From Staphylococcus canis (GTDB lineage Bacteria; Bacillota; Bacilli; Staphylococcales; Staphylococcaceae), in NCBI RefSeq assembly GCF_016238445.1, contig NZ_JABANU010000007.1, forward strand, positions 33,862 to 97,861: DNA of 64,000 nt, in the 5' to 3' direction. Every line of letters starts with the position of its first letter. Position 1 is the first letter of the stretch. The position numbers were made by a program, and so were the translations under genes. Of this stretch, positions 1 through 10,976 are shown in pieces. The notes under the pieces are model-generated. The model did no database searches, had not been told where the DNA came from, and saw only the letters and a program-made list of their open reading frames with translations.

Positions 1-44
1 AATCTAGCAAGTTTTGCCATATGTGTAGCTGTCCATTGTCTCAT
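1..44 (-). CDS. murT: MurT, lipid II isoglutaminyl synthase subunit (5' end only)
   Basis: Only the first 14 codons are inside the window, reading MRQWTATHMAKLAR from the ATG at 44-42, after a ribosome binding site CGGAGGAG at 53-60. That N-terminus matches the start of staphylococcal MurT, the Mur-ligase-like partner of GatD that amidates the D-glutamate of lipid II at the inner membrane face. The gene is divergent from ftnA, as in S. aureus. The call rests on a short match and on synteny. Confidence 0.7.
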   Translation of the reverse strand, partial: MRQWTATHMAKLAR

Positions 45-201
45 TCCATACACTCCTCCGATTTCATTCCCATATTATACCATGCTCGAGTACTTTTCAT
101 AAACAAAAATAGCATGCGCTCAATTGCTTTATGTATATTTTTTTAATTTGGGGGTATCATACATTATAAGTAAAAAATTCATAATAATGGAGGCATAATT
201 T

Positions 202-705
202 ATGCTTGATAAAGAATTATTAGAGGCTTTAAATAAACAAATGAACCATGAGTTTTACGCAGCGCACGCTTATATGGCTATGGCCGCATATTGCGATTAT
301 CAATCTTATGATGGATTCGCTAATTTTTATATTGAACAAGCTAAAGAGGAACGTTTTCACGGCCAAAAAATTTATAACTACATCAATGATCGTGGAGAAA
401 AAGCAGTATTTTCAAGCTTAGATGCTCCAAAAGTTGATTTCAATTCGATTCTTGAAACATTTGAAGATGGTCTAGCACAAGAAAGAGATGTTACACAACG
501 TTTCTATAATTTATCTGATATTGCTAATCAGAAAAAAGATTATGCGACAATTTCTTTCTTGAACTGGTTCTTAGATGAACAAGTTGAAGAAGAATCTATG
601 TTTGAAACACATATCGACTATTTAAAACGTATCGGTGACGATTCTAATGCACTATATCTCTATGAAAAAGACTTAGCCCAACGTTCTTTTTCAGCTGAGG
701 CTTAA
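202..705 (+). CDS. ftnA: Non-haem ferritin FtnA
   Basis: A 167-residue bacterial ferritin that forms a 24-subunit cytoplasmic shell, oxidises Fe(II) and stores the ferric core. The ferroxidase residues are all visible at the usual numbering: E17, E50 and H53 (EExxH), E94, Q127 and E130. The start is the ATG after GGAGG at 190-194. The gene stands alone, divergent from murT, and ends at a strong hairpin. The upstream region is AT-rich; I looked for a PerR or Fur box and saw no convincing one. Confidence 0.95.
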   Translation: MLDKELLEALNKQMNHEFYAAHAYMAMAAYCDYQSYDGFANFYIEQAKEERFHGQKIYNYINDRGEKAVFSSLDAPKVDFNSILETFEDGLAQERDVTQRFYNLSDIANQKKDYATISFLNWFLDEQVEEESMFETHIDYLKRIGDDSNALYLYEKDLAQRSFSAEA

Positions 706-735
706 GTCTAAATGATAATCCATGCTATTCAAATG

Positions 736-778
736 AACGTGAGCGCTATCAATTTTGATAATCTGCTCACGTTTTTTA
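736..778 (+). terminator. Rho-independent terminator after ftnA
   Basis: AACGTGAGC (736-744) pairs perfectly with GCTCACGTT (765-773), and a run of T follows directly. It separates ftnA from the downstream exonuclease gene. Confidence 0.85.
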
Positions 779-872
779 TAAATTCTTATAAATCACTGTT
801 TTAAATACTTTGACTTGAATTTTGAAAAGGGTTAATATATGTCATACTGTTTTAAGAAAGGGAGTTGACATA

Positions 873-1427
873 ATGGAAAGTTATATTGCACTCGATTTTG
901 AGACCGCCAATTACAAACGTACAAGTATCTGCGCTGTTGGTATGGTAAAGGTTGTCAATCATGAGATTACTGAAACGTTTTATACACTTGTCAATCCCAA
1001 CGATACTTTTTCGCCTAAAAATATCGACGTACATGGTATCCGTCCTAGAGATGTGCGTCACGCTCCTATATTTTCAGAAGTTTATCCATACATGTTACAG
1101 TTTATCGGCGATTTACCAGTTGTTGCACATAACGCTGCTTTTGATATGTCAGTATTACACGCTAGTTTAAAAGCTGCACATTATGATACGCCTAACATTA
1201 TCTATTTCTGTTCTTATCAACTTTCAAAACGTACAGTTAATTCTCATCGCTATGGTTTAAAATATATGATGATGTTTTATGGTTTAGATTTTCATGGACA
1301 TCATGATGCCCTTAACGACGCGAAAGCCTGTGCAATGATTACCTATCGATTGTTGAAACATTATCCAAGTTTAAAAGACGTTATTCAAATATATGGGAAA
1401 AAATTAACGGACAAAGATGCTTTATAA
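873..1427 (+). CDS. DnaQ-like 3'-5' exonuclease (DEDDh family)
   Basis: A 184-residue stand-alone exonuclease of the DNA polymerase III epsilon type. The three Exo motifs are intact: D8 and E10 in DFETA, D91 in HNAAFD, and H144 with D149 in HHDALNDA. It should hydrolyse DNA or RNA from the 3' end with two metal ions; the true substrate is unknown. The open frame extends upstream to 822, but the ATG at 873 has the site AAAGGGAG nearby and fits the family start [10 protein letters not shown]. Its last 6 bases overlap the end of convergent dinB, with no terminator between. Confidence 0.88.
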   Translation: MESYIALDFETANYKRTSICAVGMVKVVNHEITETFYTLVNPNDTFSPKNIDVHGIRPRDVRHAPIFSEVYPYMLQFIGDLPVVAHNAAFDMSVLHASLKAAHYDTPNIIYFCSYQLSKRTVNSHRYGLKYMMMFYGLDFHGHHDALNDAKACAMITYRLLKHYPSLKDVIQIYGKKLTDKDAL

Positions 1428-2492
1428 AAAATCAAAAATAGTCATATTACGAAAAAATCGTTCCTGAAGATTTCCAATTGATACCCCTATAAGTCGTATA
1501 GGAACGTTTGGATCTTTTAACTCGTAATATAATTCATACGCGATTTGATAAATATATTGTTGCTCACGAATAGGAGAGACTAAACTTCTTTGTTTAGAGT
1601 AGTTTTCGAATTGATCAGTTTTTATCTTAACTGTAACAGTTTGTCCAACTTGATCGAGCGCTTCTAATCTCTCAGCAATTTTATAAGATAACGCTTCAAT
1701 TTTTCTTAAGATTTCTTCATCTTCATTCGTATCAACTGAAAAAGTTCTCTCAGCTCCTACACTTTTACGAATGCGTTCAGCTTGTACTAACCGATCATCT
1801 TGACCTCTGACACGTTGATAAAGATGATGCCCCTTTTTACCAAATAAATAGACTAAAGTATGTTCGCTTTGATTATATAAATCTTGCCCTGTATAAATAT
1901 GGTGTTCATGCATTTTGGCTTTAGACGCTTTTCCCACACCTGGAAAGTCTCCGATATCAAGTTGCATTAATATATCATGAACATTATTGTAGTCAATAAT
2001 TGTGAGTCCATTGGGTTTGTTCATCCCACTTGCCAACTTCGCTAAAAACTTATTGTAAGAAACACCGGCGCTTGCTGTGAGTGCTGTCTTTTCAAATATA
2101 TCTCTACGAATATACTGTGCAATTTGAGATGCAGGTAAATCGGGTCTCACTAGATCTGTAATGTCCAAATACGCTTCATCAAGTGACAGTGGTTCTACTA
2201 AATCTGTATAACTTTTAAAAATTTCCATGATCTGTTTCGAGACCGCTTTATATTTCTCGAAATGTGGCGTGATATAATAACCATCTGGACATAACTGATG
2301 TGCTCTTGCCATTGGCATCGCTGAATGAACTCCGTATTGACGAGCCTCATAAGAAGCAGTTGAGACAACACCACGTCCACTCGCTTTCCCGCCTACGATG
2401 ACAGGTTTTCCTCTCAACTTCGGATTATCACGAACTTCAACTTGTGCGAAAAAATAATCCATATCAATATGAATTATTCGACGTGGTGCCAC
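1422..2492 (-). CDS. dinB: DNA polymerase IV (Y family)
   Basis: An error-prone translesion polymerase. It has the catalytic DMD at residues 10-12, SLDEA with D105 and E106, the helix-hairpin-helix region near [10 protein letters not shown], and a little-finger domain at the end. The C-terminal MTIFDFL may be the sliding-clamp peptide. I chose the GTG at 2492 rather than the ATG at 2522 because TTAAAGGAG lies 8 bases upstream of it, and the resulting 356 residues suit the family. The 3' end overlaps the convergent exonuclease by 6 bases. Confidence 0.93.
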   Translation of the reverse strand: MAPRRIIHIDMDYFFAQVEVRDNPKLRGKPVIVGGKASGRGVVSTASYEARQYGVHSAMPMARAHQLCPDGYYITPHFEKYKAVSKQIMEIFKSYTDLVEPLSLDEAYLDITDLVRPDLPASQIAQYIRRDIFEKTALTASAGVSYNKFLAKLASGMNKPNGLTIIDYNNVHDILMQLDIGDFPGVGKASKAKMHEHHIYTGQDLYNQSEHTLVYLFGKKGHHLYQRVRGQDDRLVQAERIRKSVGAERTFSVDTNEDEEILRKIEALSYKIAERLEALDQVGQTVTVKIKTDQFENYSKQRSLVSPIREQQYIYQIAYELYYELKDPNVPIRLIGVSIGNLQERFFRNMTIFDFL

Positions 2493-2587
2493 CGCGCTCA
2501 CTCCTTTAATAAATTCCATCAAACGTTATATTCAAAATACAAAAATGATAAAACCTATAAACGAAGCATATCAAAGTGTTGTTTTTC

Positions 2588-3121
2588 TTATATTGTAGGT
2601 TTTTCTTGATATAAATTAATACCACTTTCTGTCATTTCTACAAATTGAACATGTGTCTTACTTAATCCCACTGCCACAAAATATATAGGAATTGATAAAT
2701 ATGCCATATGTAGTGCAAATATAAATATAATTGATGAGTATGGCATTAAAGTAAACCAAATTAACAGCAATAACATTAGTATTATACCTGGCAATAATGT
2801 ATAAAGAAAAAAGGTGATGCGATTAAAATAATAATGAGGTAAATATGTGATTAATACGCCGTTCTGATATCGATGAAATGCTTGATGTCGATTTGTAATC
2901 ATACGTAATATTAAAACCTTAACAAGCTCATGTACGATTTCTAATATAATAAAGCCACTGACTCCTAGGAAAATATTCATACCTATATTTTGTTCATGTA
3001 GTAACGTTAAAGACATAGACCATTTATAACTCAGCACAATAAATATTAAAATTACAATAAATTGGAAAACTAAAAAACGCTTCATCTTTTGCTTATTATT
3101 ATATAAATTAATTTGATACAT
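2588..3121 (-). CDS. DUF3267 membrane protein, zincin-like
   Basis: A 177-residue membrane protein with about four hydrophobic segments (near 16-31, 48-62, 110-128 and 130-155). It carries HELVK at 64-68, in the position where DUF3267 proteins have a zinc-peptidase-like HExxH. Here the second histidine is a lysine, so peptidase activity is doubtful. The start has TAGGTGAT upstream. It follows rlmCD on the same strand after about 60 bases. The substrate and role are unknown. Confidence 0.7.
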   Translation of the reverse strand: MYQINLYNNKQKMKRFLVFQFIVILIFIVLSYKWSMSLTLLHEQNIGMNIFLGVSGFIILEIVHELVKVLILRMITNRHQAFHRYQNGVLITYLPHYYFNRITFFLYTLLPGIILMLLLLIWFTLMPYSSIIFIFALHMAYLSIPIYFVAVGLSKTHVQFVEMTESGINLYQEKPTI

Positions 3122-3182
3122 GCAATCACCTAACCGTTATATTCTTGATGCATTAATATTTCATTCTCTTTATATTTTCATC

Positions 3183-4544
3183 TTACTTTTTTACTAATAA
3201 CGCCACTGTTTCAACATGTGTTGTTTGAGGAAACATATCTACAGGTGTAATCTCAATAAGTTGATATTTATCTGAAAGCATCTGAACATCTCTCAATTGC
3301 GTGCTTGGATTACAAGACACATAAACAATACGTTTGGGTTCAAGTTCGAGTAATGTCTCAATAAAGACAGGATCACAGCCTTTTCGAGGTGGATCAATCG
3401 TTACGACATCGGGTTGAATTCCTTGATTCTTCCAACGAATCATCACGTCTTCTGATGCTCCCACTTCAAAGGTCGTATTCGTTATATAATTCTTCTGTGC
3501 ATTCTGTTTCGCATTATCGATTGCAGCTTCAACGACTTCTACACCATAAACGTGTTTTGCATAAGGTGCCATCATTAATGAAATCGTACCTATACCACAA
3601 TACGTATCTAATACGATTTCTTCACCTGTCAAATGCGCATAGTCTTTCGCAATATTGTATAATTTTTGAGTTTGAGGAACATTGATTTGATAAAATGATA
3701 AATCACTAATCTCAAAATGTGTATCATTAAGTTGATCAGTAATGACATCTTTTCCATAAATGGTATGTGATGTTTTCCCCATAATGACATTAGATTTTTC
3801 TTTATTTTGATTCACTTTTATACTTGTAACGTTAGGAAATTGAGAAACAATTGCTTCAATAATGTCATTCTGGTGCGGAAGTTGATTACCGTTAATAACA
3901 AAAATGATCATCACTTCTTGAGAATAATAGCCTTTACGTATGACGATATGACGCAACAATCCTTTATGTTTAACTTCTTGATATGGTTTAATCTGGTATG
4001 AATCAATGAGTCTTTTTAAAAATTGCATAATCTCATCTTGTGTTTCATATTGAATCATACAGTGATCAATGTCGATAATGTCATGACTGCGCTGGCGATA
4101 GAAACCCATTTTAACTTGTCCTTCTTTAGTTAATCCCACTGGTATCTGTGATTTATTGCGATATCGCCATGGATCTAAAGCACCGACTGTGTCATGAATT
4201 TTGACATTTTCAAATTGACCTTTACGTTCAAATAGGTTCACAACTTGCTCACGCTTCATAGCAAGCTGTGCCTCATATGATAGGTGTTGCAACTGACATC
4301 CTCCACACTTACTATAATACGGGCATGGAGCCTCTACTCGGCTATCGCTTTTAACTTTAACTTCTATGAGTTTTCCAATCGCAAAGTTTTTTTTGACTTT
4401 AATGACTTTAAAAGTAATTAATTCATCTATCAGACTCATTGGGACGAATATTGGATATCTATCTATTTTAATCACGCCATGCCCTTCATGTGTTAAATCG
4501 ATAACTTTTCCTTCATAGATTTGATTTTTTTCTACTATTGCCAT
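3183..4544 (-). CDS. rlmCD: 23S rRNA (uracil-C5)-methyltransferase, RlmCD/RumA type
   Basis: A 453-residue SAM-dependent methyltransferase that makes 5-methyluridine in 23S rRNA. A TRAM RNA-binding domain occupies about 1-65. Iron-sulfur ligands are C74, C80 and C83, with C162 in DHCMI. The SAM site is at LDTYCGIGTIS (312-322), and the catalytic cysteine is C411 in VYVSCNPST. The ATG follows a GGGGAG site. In Firmicutes one enzyme often modifies both U747 and U1939; that this one does so is an inference from the family. Confidence 0.88.
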   Translation of the reverse strand: MAIVEKNQIYEGKVIDLTHEGHGVIKIDRYPIFVPMSLIDELITFKVIKVKKNFAIGKLIEVKVKSDSRVEAPCPYYSKCGGCQLQHLSYEAQLAMKREQVVNLFERKGQFENVKIHDTVGALDPWRYRNKSQIPVGLTKEGQVKMGFYRQRSHDIIDIDHCMIQYETQDEIMQFLKRLIDSYQIKPYQEVKHKGLLRHIVIRKGYYSQEVMIIFVINGNQLPHQNDIIEAIVSQFPNVTSIKVNQNKEKSNVIMGKTSHTIYGKDVITDQLNDTHFEISDLSFYQINVPQTQKLYNIAKDYAHLTGEEIVLDTYCGIGTISLMMAPYAKHVYGVEVVEAAIDNAKQNAQKNYITNTTFEVGASEDVMIRWKNQGIQPDVVTIDPPRKGCDPVFIETLLELEPKRIVYVSCNPSTQLRDVQMLSDKYQLIEITPVDMFPQTTHVETVALLVKK

Positions 4545-4625
4545 AAAAAACTCCCCATTACTATTTTGGTATCACCCATACAACAATAAATATTAAGTCA
4601 CTAACAAAGACGATACATATCTTTA

Positions 4626-5558
4626 TTATTCTGATTGTTTAGGCTCATCAATCAATAATTCATTATCTTCTTGGGATGGTGAAAACACTTCAATATGACG
4701 CTCTAAATTGAAAAAGTTTGCTGGTAATTGTCCTCCGTATTCACCATCAACATTTAATCTCATGTCACTGAAAGAAGAAATATTAACAGCTTGTGCTTTA
4801 TAATAATGTACTTTAGGATGATGAATATGTTCGCCTCTAGATGCAAGTGTCATAATATGGCCAAGTTCAGCAATATTTGCCTTTTCAACGATTAACAGGG
4901 TAAACATACCGTCATCAAGTTTTGCATTAGGCACTAATTTTTCAAATCCTGCCATAGAATTCGTAAGGCCTAATAAAAACAACATAATGTCACCTTCGAA
5001 AACTTCTCCGTCGTATTCAATTCTGACATTCACAGCATTCATTTGAGGTAACATTTCAAATCCCTTAATATAATAAGCAAACGGACCAACAATAGATTTC
5101 AATTTACTTGGTGCTTCATAAGAAACTTCAGTGATTTTTCCACCACCTGCAAGATTTATAAAGTATCGGCTATTCATTTTACCAATATCTACATGCACGG
5201 TCTTCCCTTTTAAAATAACATCTACTGCTTCAAAAATATCTGTTGGCAAGTGAAGTGCGCGGCCAAAATCGTTAACTGTCCCCATAGGGATAAGGCCTAA
5301 CTTAGGTCTGTTAGGTTTTTCAGCAATTCCATTAATCACTTCATTTAATGTACCGTCTCCACCAGCGACAATGAGCAAGTCAAAATTTTGATTAATGACA
5401 CGTGCCGCTTCTTCTGTGGCATCACCAATACTTTGTGTTGCATATGTACTTGTTTCGTAACCTGCTTGTTCCATTTGCGTTAAAACATCGGGTAATGCTC
5501 GTTTAAACACTTCTTTTCCAGAAGTTGGATTATAAATAATTCTTGCGCGTTTTCTCAT
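4626..5558 (-). CDS. dgkB: Soluble diacylglycerol kinase DgkB
   Basis: A 310-residue lipid kinase that phosphorylates diacylglycerol released during lipoteichoic acid synthesis, returning it to phospholipid synthesis. It has the DAGK catalytic domain with GGDGT at 66-70, an early NPTSGK nucleotide loop, and the LNVDGE motif near the C-terminus. It starts MRKRARIIYN after a GAGGG site. It lies downstream of gatB on the same strand, but a 342-base structured gap suggests it has its own promoter, with TATAAT-like sequence near 5590. Confidence 0.93.
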   Translation of the reverse strand: MRKRARIIYNPTSGKEVFKRALPDVLTQMEQAGYETSTYATQSIGDATEEAARVINQNFDLLIVAGGDGTLNEVINGIAEKPNRPKLGLIPMGTVNDFGRALHLPTDIFEAVDVILKGKTVHVDIGKMNSRYFINLAGGGKITEVSYEAPSKLKSIVGPFAYYIKGFEMLPQMNAVNVRIEYDGEVFEGDIMLFLLGLTNSMAGFEKLVPNAKLDDGMFTLLIVEKANIAELGHIMTLASRGEHIHHPKVHYYKAQAVNISSFSDMRLNVDGEYGGQLPANFFNLERHIEVFSPSQEDNELLIDEPKQSE

Positions 5559-5900
5559 TCATATCCCTCAATTTTTATATACTCACAATCATATTATAGC
5601 AATATGAGTATCATTTAAAGTCATAACACCTAATGCAATTAAGTCCCTTTCAATAACATTTTATGATAGCCATCCCTTAAATGTATATGAGTTTACCGGG
5701 ATGTTTGAACAATCATAAAAAGTTACCGTCAATAAATTCAAATATAAAGAGGCTTGACACTTGATACGTGTTAAAATAGAAATCTTTAAATCAGACGCGG
5801 AGTCTTTCAACTCTATTTCTACACTTTTTACTTAATGCCAGCCTCTTTATAAGTATCATTGATTATTCACATGATGAATATTTTCTATAAGATGAACATT
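5559..5900. other. Intergenic region between dgkB and gatB
   Basis: No gene is seen. Near dgkB there is a TATAAT-like element flanked by inverted repeats (ATACTCA at 5578-5584 with TGAGTAT at 5605-5611). The 5743-5851 part forms a large nested inverted repeat, listed separately. On the + strand TTGACA (5754-5759) is followed 17 bases later by TAGAAA, a possible promoter for a short transcript. Confidence 0.6.
5743..5851. repeat. Long nested inverted repeat, terminator or small RNA
   Basis: TATAAAGAGGCT (5743-5754) is perfectly complementary to AGCCTCTTTATA (5840-5851). Inside, TAGAAAT (5777-5783) pairs with ATTTCTA (5815-5821), and a small AGAC/GTCT hairpin sits at the tip. It could end the gat operon transcript or fold within a small RNA. 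The sequence alone does not decide. Confidence 0.6.
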
Positions 5901-7328
5901 TTATAACTTATCGAGTTCTTCTTTTAATAATTTATTTGCAAGTTGTGGATTTGCTTGTCCTTTAGAAAGTTTCATAATTTGTCCAACTAAGAAACCCATC
6001 GCTTTACCTTTACCATTTTTATAATCTTCAACAGATTGAGGATTATTTTCAATTGCTTCTTGAACAAATTTTAGTACAGCACCTTCATCAGAAATTTGTA
6101 CTAATCCTTTATCTTTCATGATTTGTTGTGCATCTCCACCATTTTTAGCTAATTCTGGGAAGACTTTTTTCGCAATTTTACTACTCATTGTTCCGTCTTT
6201 AATTAATTTAATCATACTCGCTAAATTTTCTGGTGTTAAAGCCGTATCATGTAATTCAATTTGATTTTTATTGAGATACTCATTGACACCGCCCATTAAC
6301 CAGTTAGATGTAAGTTTAATATCAGCACCTTCTTTAACTGTGCCCTCAAATAAATCTGACATCTCTTTTGTTAATGTAAGGACATGAGCGTCATATTCTG
6401 GTAAACCAAATTCAGAGACATATTTCGCTTTACGTGCATCTGGTAATTCCGGAATCGTTTGACGTACGCGTTCTTTCCAAGCATCATCAATATATAAAGG
6501 AACGATGTCCGGTTCAGGGAAGTAACGGTAGTCATCTGAAGCTTCCTTAACACGCATTAAAATTGTTTTACCTGTTGATTCATCATAACGACGTGTTTCT
6601 TGTAAGATTTCGCCACCGTTTAAAAGTTCTTCTTCTTGACGCTTAACCTCATATTCCAGTCCTTTTCTGACGTTGTTAAATGAGTTTAAGTTTTTCAACT
6701 CAGCTTTTGTTCCGAATTCTTTTTGACCATATGGACGAAGAGATACGTTTGCGTCACAACGTAATGACCCTTCTTCCATTTTTCCATCTGATACACCAGT
6801 ATATTGAATGATAGACTTCAGTTTTTCTAAATAAGCATATGCCTCTTCCGGTGAACGCATATCAGGTTCAGATACAATTTCAACTAAAGGCGTACCTTGA
6901 CGGTTTAAGTCAACGAGTGAATACCCATCTTTATGTGTGGATTTACCAGCGTCTTCTTCCATATGAAGTCGTGTAATACCGATACGTTTGGTTTCGCCAT
7001 TGACTTCAATATCTATATATCCATTTTCTCCAATCGGTTGGTCTAATTGAGAGATTTGGTATGCTTTCGGGTTATCTGGATAAAAGTAGTTTTTACGATC
7101 AAATTTAGATTCTGTTGCGATATCCATATTGAGCGCCATCGCAGCACGCATAGACCAATCGACTGCACGTCTATTTACTGTTGGTAGTACACCTGGATAT
7201 GCTAAATCGATAACACTTGTATTTGTATTAGGTTCTGCACCATAACCAACTGGTGCACTAGAAAACATTTTAGAATCTGTTTTCAATTCAACGTGGACTT
7301 CAAGCCCGATAATTGTTTCAAAATGCAT
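5901..7328 (-). CDS. gatB: Asp-tRNA(Asn)/Glu-tRNA(Gln) amidotransferase subunit B
   Basis: A 475-residue kinase and tRNA-binding subunit of the GatCAB complex, which converts Glu-tRNA(Gln) to Gln-tRNA(Gln). The start [15 protein letters not shown] is the conserved GatB N-terminus, the cradle domain carries [13 protein letters not shown], and the tail domain ends the protein. The longer frame to 7448 runs into gatA and is rejected; the ATG at 7328 follows AAGGAGTGG. It is the last gene of gatC-gatA-gatB, 13 bases after gatA. Confidence 0.97.
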   Translation of the reverse strand: MHFETIIGLEVHVELKTDSKMFSSAPVGYGAEPNTNTSVIDLAYPGVLPTVNRRAVDWSMRAAMALNMDIATESKFDRKNYFYPDNPKAYQISQLDQPIGENGYIDIEVNGETKRIGITRLHMEEDAGKSTHKDGYSLVDLNRQGTPLVEIVSEPDMRSPEEAYAYLEKLKSIIQYTGVSDGKMEEGSLRCDANVSLRPYGQKEFGTKAELKNLNSFNNVRKGLEYEVKRQEEELLNGGEILQETRRYDESTGKTILMRVKEASDDYRYFPEPDIVPLYIDDAWKERVRQTIPELPDARKAKYVSEFGLPEYDAHVLTLTKEMSDLFEGTVKEGADIKLTSNWLMGGVNEYLNKNQIELHDTALTPENLASMIKLIKDGTMSSKIAKKVFPELAKNGGDAQQIMKDKGLVQISDEGAVLKFVQEAIENNPQSVEDYKNGKGKAMGFLVGQIMKLSKGQANPQLANKLLKEELDKL

Positions 7329-7341
7329 TGATTGCCACTCC

Positions 7342-8802
7342 TTATAAGTTTTGATATTGGTCGTGTAGATTAAATTGTGTTTCATATTGATATGCAACAC
7401 GGTATAACGTTTTTTCATCAAATGGTTTACCGATGAGTTGTAGACCAATTGGACGATTATTTTCAGCTAAACCACATGGTAATGAAATACCTGGTAACCC
7501 TGCTAAGTTTACAGGTGTAGTTAATAAGTCATTCGCATACATTGTTAAAGGATCATTGATTTCTGCACCAAGGTCAAATGCTACTGTCGGTGTTGTAGGT
7601 CCAATAATTACATCATAGTTTTCAAATACTTTTTCAAAATCATTTTTGATTAACGTACGTACTTTTTGAGCTTTTTTATAGTACGCATCAAAGTAGCCTG
7701 AACTTAAAACGTACGTTCCTAAGAAAATACGACGTTTAACCTCTTCACCAAATCCTTCGCTACGTGACATTTTATATAACTCTTCAAGCGATTTAGCATC
7801 TTTAGAGTGGTAACCATATCGAATACCATCAAAACGTGCTAAGTTAGAAGATGCTTCGGCTGATGCAATTACATAATATGAAGGAATACCTGCAGCAGTA
7901 CGTGGTAAACTTACTTCTTCCACCACTGCGCCTAGTGATTTCAATGTTTCAGCTGCTTTTAATACCGCTTCTTTAACATCTTCGTCCACACCGTCGCCAA
8001 TGTATTCTTTTGGTAAACCAATCTTCATACCTTTGATATCTTTGCCAATATCTGCAGTAAAATCCGTAGCAACATCAGGTGCACTTGTTGAATCCATTTC
8101 ATCCTCGCCAGCAATAGCTTCAAGTACTAATGCATTATCTTTAACATTACGTGTTAATGGTCCAATTTGATCAAGTGATGATGCAAATGCTACTAAACCA
8201 AAACGAGACACACGGCCGTATGTAGGTTTTAATCCAACCACACCGCAATATGCTGCCGGTTGACGGATAGACCCACCTGTATCTGTTCCTAACGTAAACG
8301 GTACAAGACCCGCTGCTACAGCTGCTGCTGACCCACCTGATGAGCCACCCGGAACAGCTGTGTGATCAAATGGATTTACCGTTTTCTTAAAGTAAGATGT
8401 TTCAGTAGAACCACCCATTGCAAATTCATCCAAGTTAACCTTTCCGATTAACACACCATTTTCAGCATGTAATTTTTTCATAACAGTTGATTCGTAAATC
8501 GGTACGAATCCTTCTAACATTTTACTTGCACAAGTAGTTTCTAAACCTTCAGTGATAATGTTATCTTTAATCCCCATCGGAATTCCAAATAACTTACCAT
8601 CCATTTGACCTTTTGCTTGTAATTCATCTAATTCTTCAGCTTTTTTTATTGCATTTTCTTTATCTAGTGCAAGGAAAGATTTAATAGTTGGATCAGTTTC
8701 TTCAATTGCATCATATATATCTTTCACAATTTCAGAAGGTTTAATTTCATTATTCTTTATCATTTTTTGTAAGTTTTCAATTGATTCGTAACGGATGCTC
8801 AT
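7342..8802 (-). CDS. gatA: Asp-tRNA(Asn)/Glu-tRNA(Gln) amidotransferase subunit A
   Basis: A 486-residue amidase-signature protein that frees ammonia from glutamine for GatB. The Ser-cisSer-Lys catalytic triad is visible at K79 (MGIKDN), S154 (PGGSSGGS) and S178 (TDTGGSIR). It begins 2 bases after the gatC stop, with GGAGGACG overlapping the end of gatC, so the two are translationally coupled. Confidence 0.97.
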   Translation of the reverse strand: MSIRYESIENLQKMIKNNEIKPSEIVKDIYDAIEETDPTIKSFLALDKENAIKKAEELDELQAKGQMDGKLFGIPMGIKDNIITEGLETTCASKMLEGFVPIYESTVMKKLHAENGVLIGKVNLDEFAMGGSTETSYFKKTVNPFDHTAVPGGSSGGSAAAVAAGLVPFTLGTDTGGSIRQPAAYCGVVGLKPTYGRVSRFGLVAFASSLDQIGPLTRNVKDNALVLEAIAGEDEMDSTSAPDVATDFTADIGKDIKGMKIGLPKEYIGDGVDEDVKEAVLKAAETLKSLGAVVEEVSLPRTAAGIPSYYVIASAEASSNLARFDGIRYGYHSKDAKSLEELYKMSRSEGFGEEVKRRIFLGTYVLSSGYFDAYYKKAQKVRTLIKNDFEKVFENYDVIIGPTTPTVAFDLGAEINDPLTMYANDLLTTPVNLAGLPGISLPCGLAENNRPIGLQLIGKPFDEKTLYRVAYQYETQFNLHDQYQNL

Positions 8803-8804
8803 CT

Positions 8805-9107
8805 TTATGCGTCCTCCTCATTCATGACTGCTGGTACTTTAAATTGACCTGCTTCAACCTCTTTTGCGTTCGCCAAAGCTTGTTCTTGCGGAATTCCAGG
8901 TACTGCTACGTCATCACGCAAAACATTTTGTAAGTCCAAAACATGATTGGTTGGTTTCACATTTTCTGTATCTACATTATCAATTTGATGACAAAAATTC
9001 AGTATACCTTCTAATGTATCTTGTAATGATTGTGATTCTTCCTCAGTTACATTTAAACGAGCAAGATTAGCAATATATTCGACTTGTTCTTGTGTAATAT
9101 CAGCCAT
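8805..9107 (-). CDS. gatC: Asp-tRNA(Asn)/Glu-tRNA(Gln) amidotransferase subunit C
   Basis: A 100-residue subunit that wraps around and stabilises GatA-GatB. The pattern [16 protein letters not shown] at the start and the [15 protein letters not shown] segment are typical of GatC. It is the first gene of the gatCAB operon and is divergent from putP; its AAGGAGG site lies just upstream of the ATG at 9107. Confidence 0.95.
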   Translation of the reverse strand: MADITQEQVEYIANLARLNVTEEESQSLQDTLEGILNFCHQIDNVDTENVKPTNHVLDLQNVLRDDVAVPGIPQEQALANAKEVEAGQFKVPAVMNEEDA

Positions 9108-9342
9108 TACAACAAAGCCTCCTTAAAAATAGTCTTTTATCTATAAATTGTATCAAATTTCCATGTAAAAATCTAAACCTTTCAAAAACGTCCCTCATTA
9201 TTCGTAACACATTTTGAAATGATTTATATATTTAACATTATACTCTTATTCTGGACACTTAAGATTAATAATTACAAAAAATTCTTTCCTTTATTTGACA
9301 ATTCTGTATAATGTATTTAAACAACGAAAAGGGGGAGTTAAT

Positions 9343-10893
9343 GTGTTTAATTTCGGAGCGACGTTATCGAGTCAGGTAAACCCTGACTGGCAAACCTATA
9401 TAATGATCGTTGCTTATTTCGTGATTCTTTTAGGTATTGGTTATTACGGATACAAGCAAGCAACAAGTAATTTAAGCGAATACATGCTAGGTGGGCGAAG
9501 TATCGGTCCTTGGGTAACAGCATTATCCGCTGGGGCTTCAGATATGAGTGGCTGGATGATTATGGGGTTACCTGGAGAAGTGTATTCGACAGGGTTATCA
9601 GCACTATGGCTTGCTATCGGTTTGACATTAGGTGCATATGTCAACTATTTACTCGTTGCACCTCGTCTACGTGTGCACACCGAACTAGCCGGAGATGCCA
9701 TTACTTTACCAGATTTCTTTAAGAATCGCTTAAATGATGAAACAAATATCATTAAAATTGTATCTGGTGTGATTATTGTAGTGTTTTTTACACTTTACAC
9801 ACATTCAGGACTTGTTTCTGGAGGTAAATTATTCGAAAGTGCTTTTGGTATTGATTATCGTGTTGGTTTAATTGTCATTGCAGTCATTGTAATTCTATAC
9901 ACCTTTTTTGGGGGTTACCTTGCTGTTTCTATTACAGACTTTTTCCAAGGTGTGATTATGCTTATTGCTATGATTATGGTTCCAATTGTAACAATGCTCA
10001 AACTGAATGGTCTAGATACATTTGGAACAATTGCAGAAATGAAACCAACTAACCTAGATTTATTCAAAGGAACAACAGCGATCGGCATCATTTCATTTTT
10101 TGCATGGGGATTGGGATATTTCGGTCAACCACATATATTAGTACGTTTCATGTCTATAAGAACAATTAAATTGTTTCCATTGACGAGACGTATTGGTATC
10201 AGTTGGATGGCTGTAGGTTTATTAGGTGCTGTTTTAGTGGGATTACTAGGGATTGCTTTCGTACCTGCGCAAGGTGTGACTATTAAAGACCCTGAAACAT
10301 TGTTTATTTTAATGGGACAAGTACTATTTCATCCTTTAGTTGGCGGTTTTCTACTAGCCGCAATTTTAGCCGCAATTATGAGTACGATTTCTTCACAATT
10401 ACTCGTAACATCGAGTTCATTAACAGAAGATTTTTACAAATTAATACGTGGTCAACGTGCAAATACCGAAAAACATGAAAAAGAGTTTGTTCTTGTTGGT
10501 CGTATTTCGGTTATCTTAGTTGCTATTGTAGCTATTTTAATCGCTTGGACACCAAACGATACGATTTTAAACTTAGTAGGTAACGCATGGGCAGGATTTG
10601 GTGCTTCATTTGGCCCTCTCGTCATTTTATCTCTTTATTGGAGAGGTTTAACACGTACTGGTGCTATCAGCGGTATGATTGCCGGTGCAGTAACTGTTAT
10701 TTTATGGATTGCCTTCGTATTACCACTAGGTGAAATGAATGATTTCTTTAATTTATATGAAATTGTACCAGGATTTATTGTGAGCTTTATTGTCACTATT
10801 GTTATATCAATGTTTACGAAAAAACCAGGCGAATTTGTACATCGTGAATTTACTGAAGTTGAACGTCAACTTGCTGAAGTCAAACATAAATAA
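9343..10893 (+). CDS. putP: High-affinity sodium/proline symporter PutP
   Basis: A 516-residue integral membrane protein of the sodium:solute symporter family with about 13 hydrophobic helices. Family blocks seen include [20 protein letters not shown] and [20 protein letters not shown], which carry sodium and substrate ligands. It imports proline for osmoprotection and nutrition. The open frame reaches 9295, but the strong AAAGGGGGAG site points to the GTG at 9343, giving [11 protein letters not shown]. It is monocistronic and ends at a bidirectional hairpin shared with camS. Confidence 0.93.
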   Translation: MFNFGATLSSQVNPDWQTYIMIVAYFVILLGIGYYGYKQATSNLSEYMLGGRSIGPWVTALSAGASDMSGWMIMGLPGEVYSTGLSALWLAIGLTLGAYVNYLLVAPRLRVHTELAGDAITLPDFFKNRLNDETNIIKIVSGVIIVVFFTLYTHSGLVSGGKLFESAFGIDYRVGLIVIAVIVILYTFFGGYLAVSITDFFQGVIMLIAMIMVPIVTMLKLNGLDTFGTIAEMKPTNLDLFKGTTAIGIISFFAWGLGYFGQPHILVRFMSIRTIKLFPLTRRIGISWMAVGLLGAVLVGLLGIAFVPAQGVTIKDPETLFILMGQVLFHPLVGGFLLAAILAAIMSTISSQLLVTSSSLTEDFYKLIRGQRANTEKHEKEFVLVGRISVILVAIVAILIAWTPNDTILNLVGNAWAGFGASFGPLVILSLYWRGLTRTGAISGMIAGAVTVILWIAFVLPLGEMNDFFNLYEIVPGFIVSFIVTIVISMFTKKPGEFVHREFTEVERQLAEVKHK

Positions 10894-10901
10894 ACATAAA
10901 T

Positions 10902-10957
10902 AAGGGTTGGTACGTCACGAGTACTTTTAAAGGTACTTCTGACAGCCAACCCTTTTT
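10902..10957. terminator. Bidirectional terminator between putP and camS
   Basis: AGGGTTGG near 10903-10910 pairs with CCAACCCT near 10946-10953, followed by TTTTT on the + side. The loop contains a second GTAC-rich inverted repeat. The opposite strand can serve the convergent camS operon. Confidence 0.75.
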
Positions 10958-10976
10958 GTAATTCCATCTCTATATA

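Noticed and set aside
140..200. PerR or Fur box before ftnA
   Set aside because: The AT-rich CATTATAAG sequence matches only one half of a PerR box, and no Fur palindrome is visible.
822..872. N-terminal extension of the exonuclease to 822
   Set aside because: The ATG at 873 has a good ribosome binding site and matches the family start; the extra codons overlap promoter-like sequence.
7329..7448. GatB N-terminal extension into gatA
   Set aside because: The conserved start [11 protein letters not shown] has its own AAGGAGTGG site; the extension overlaps gatA coding sequence.
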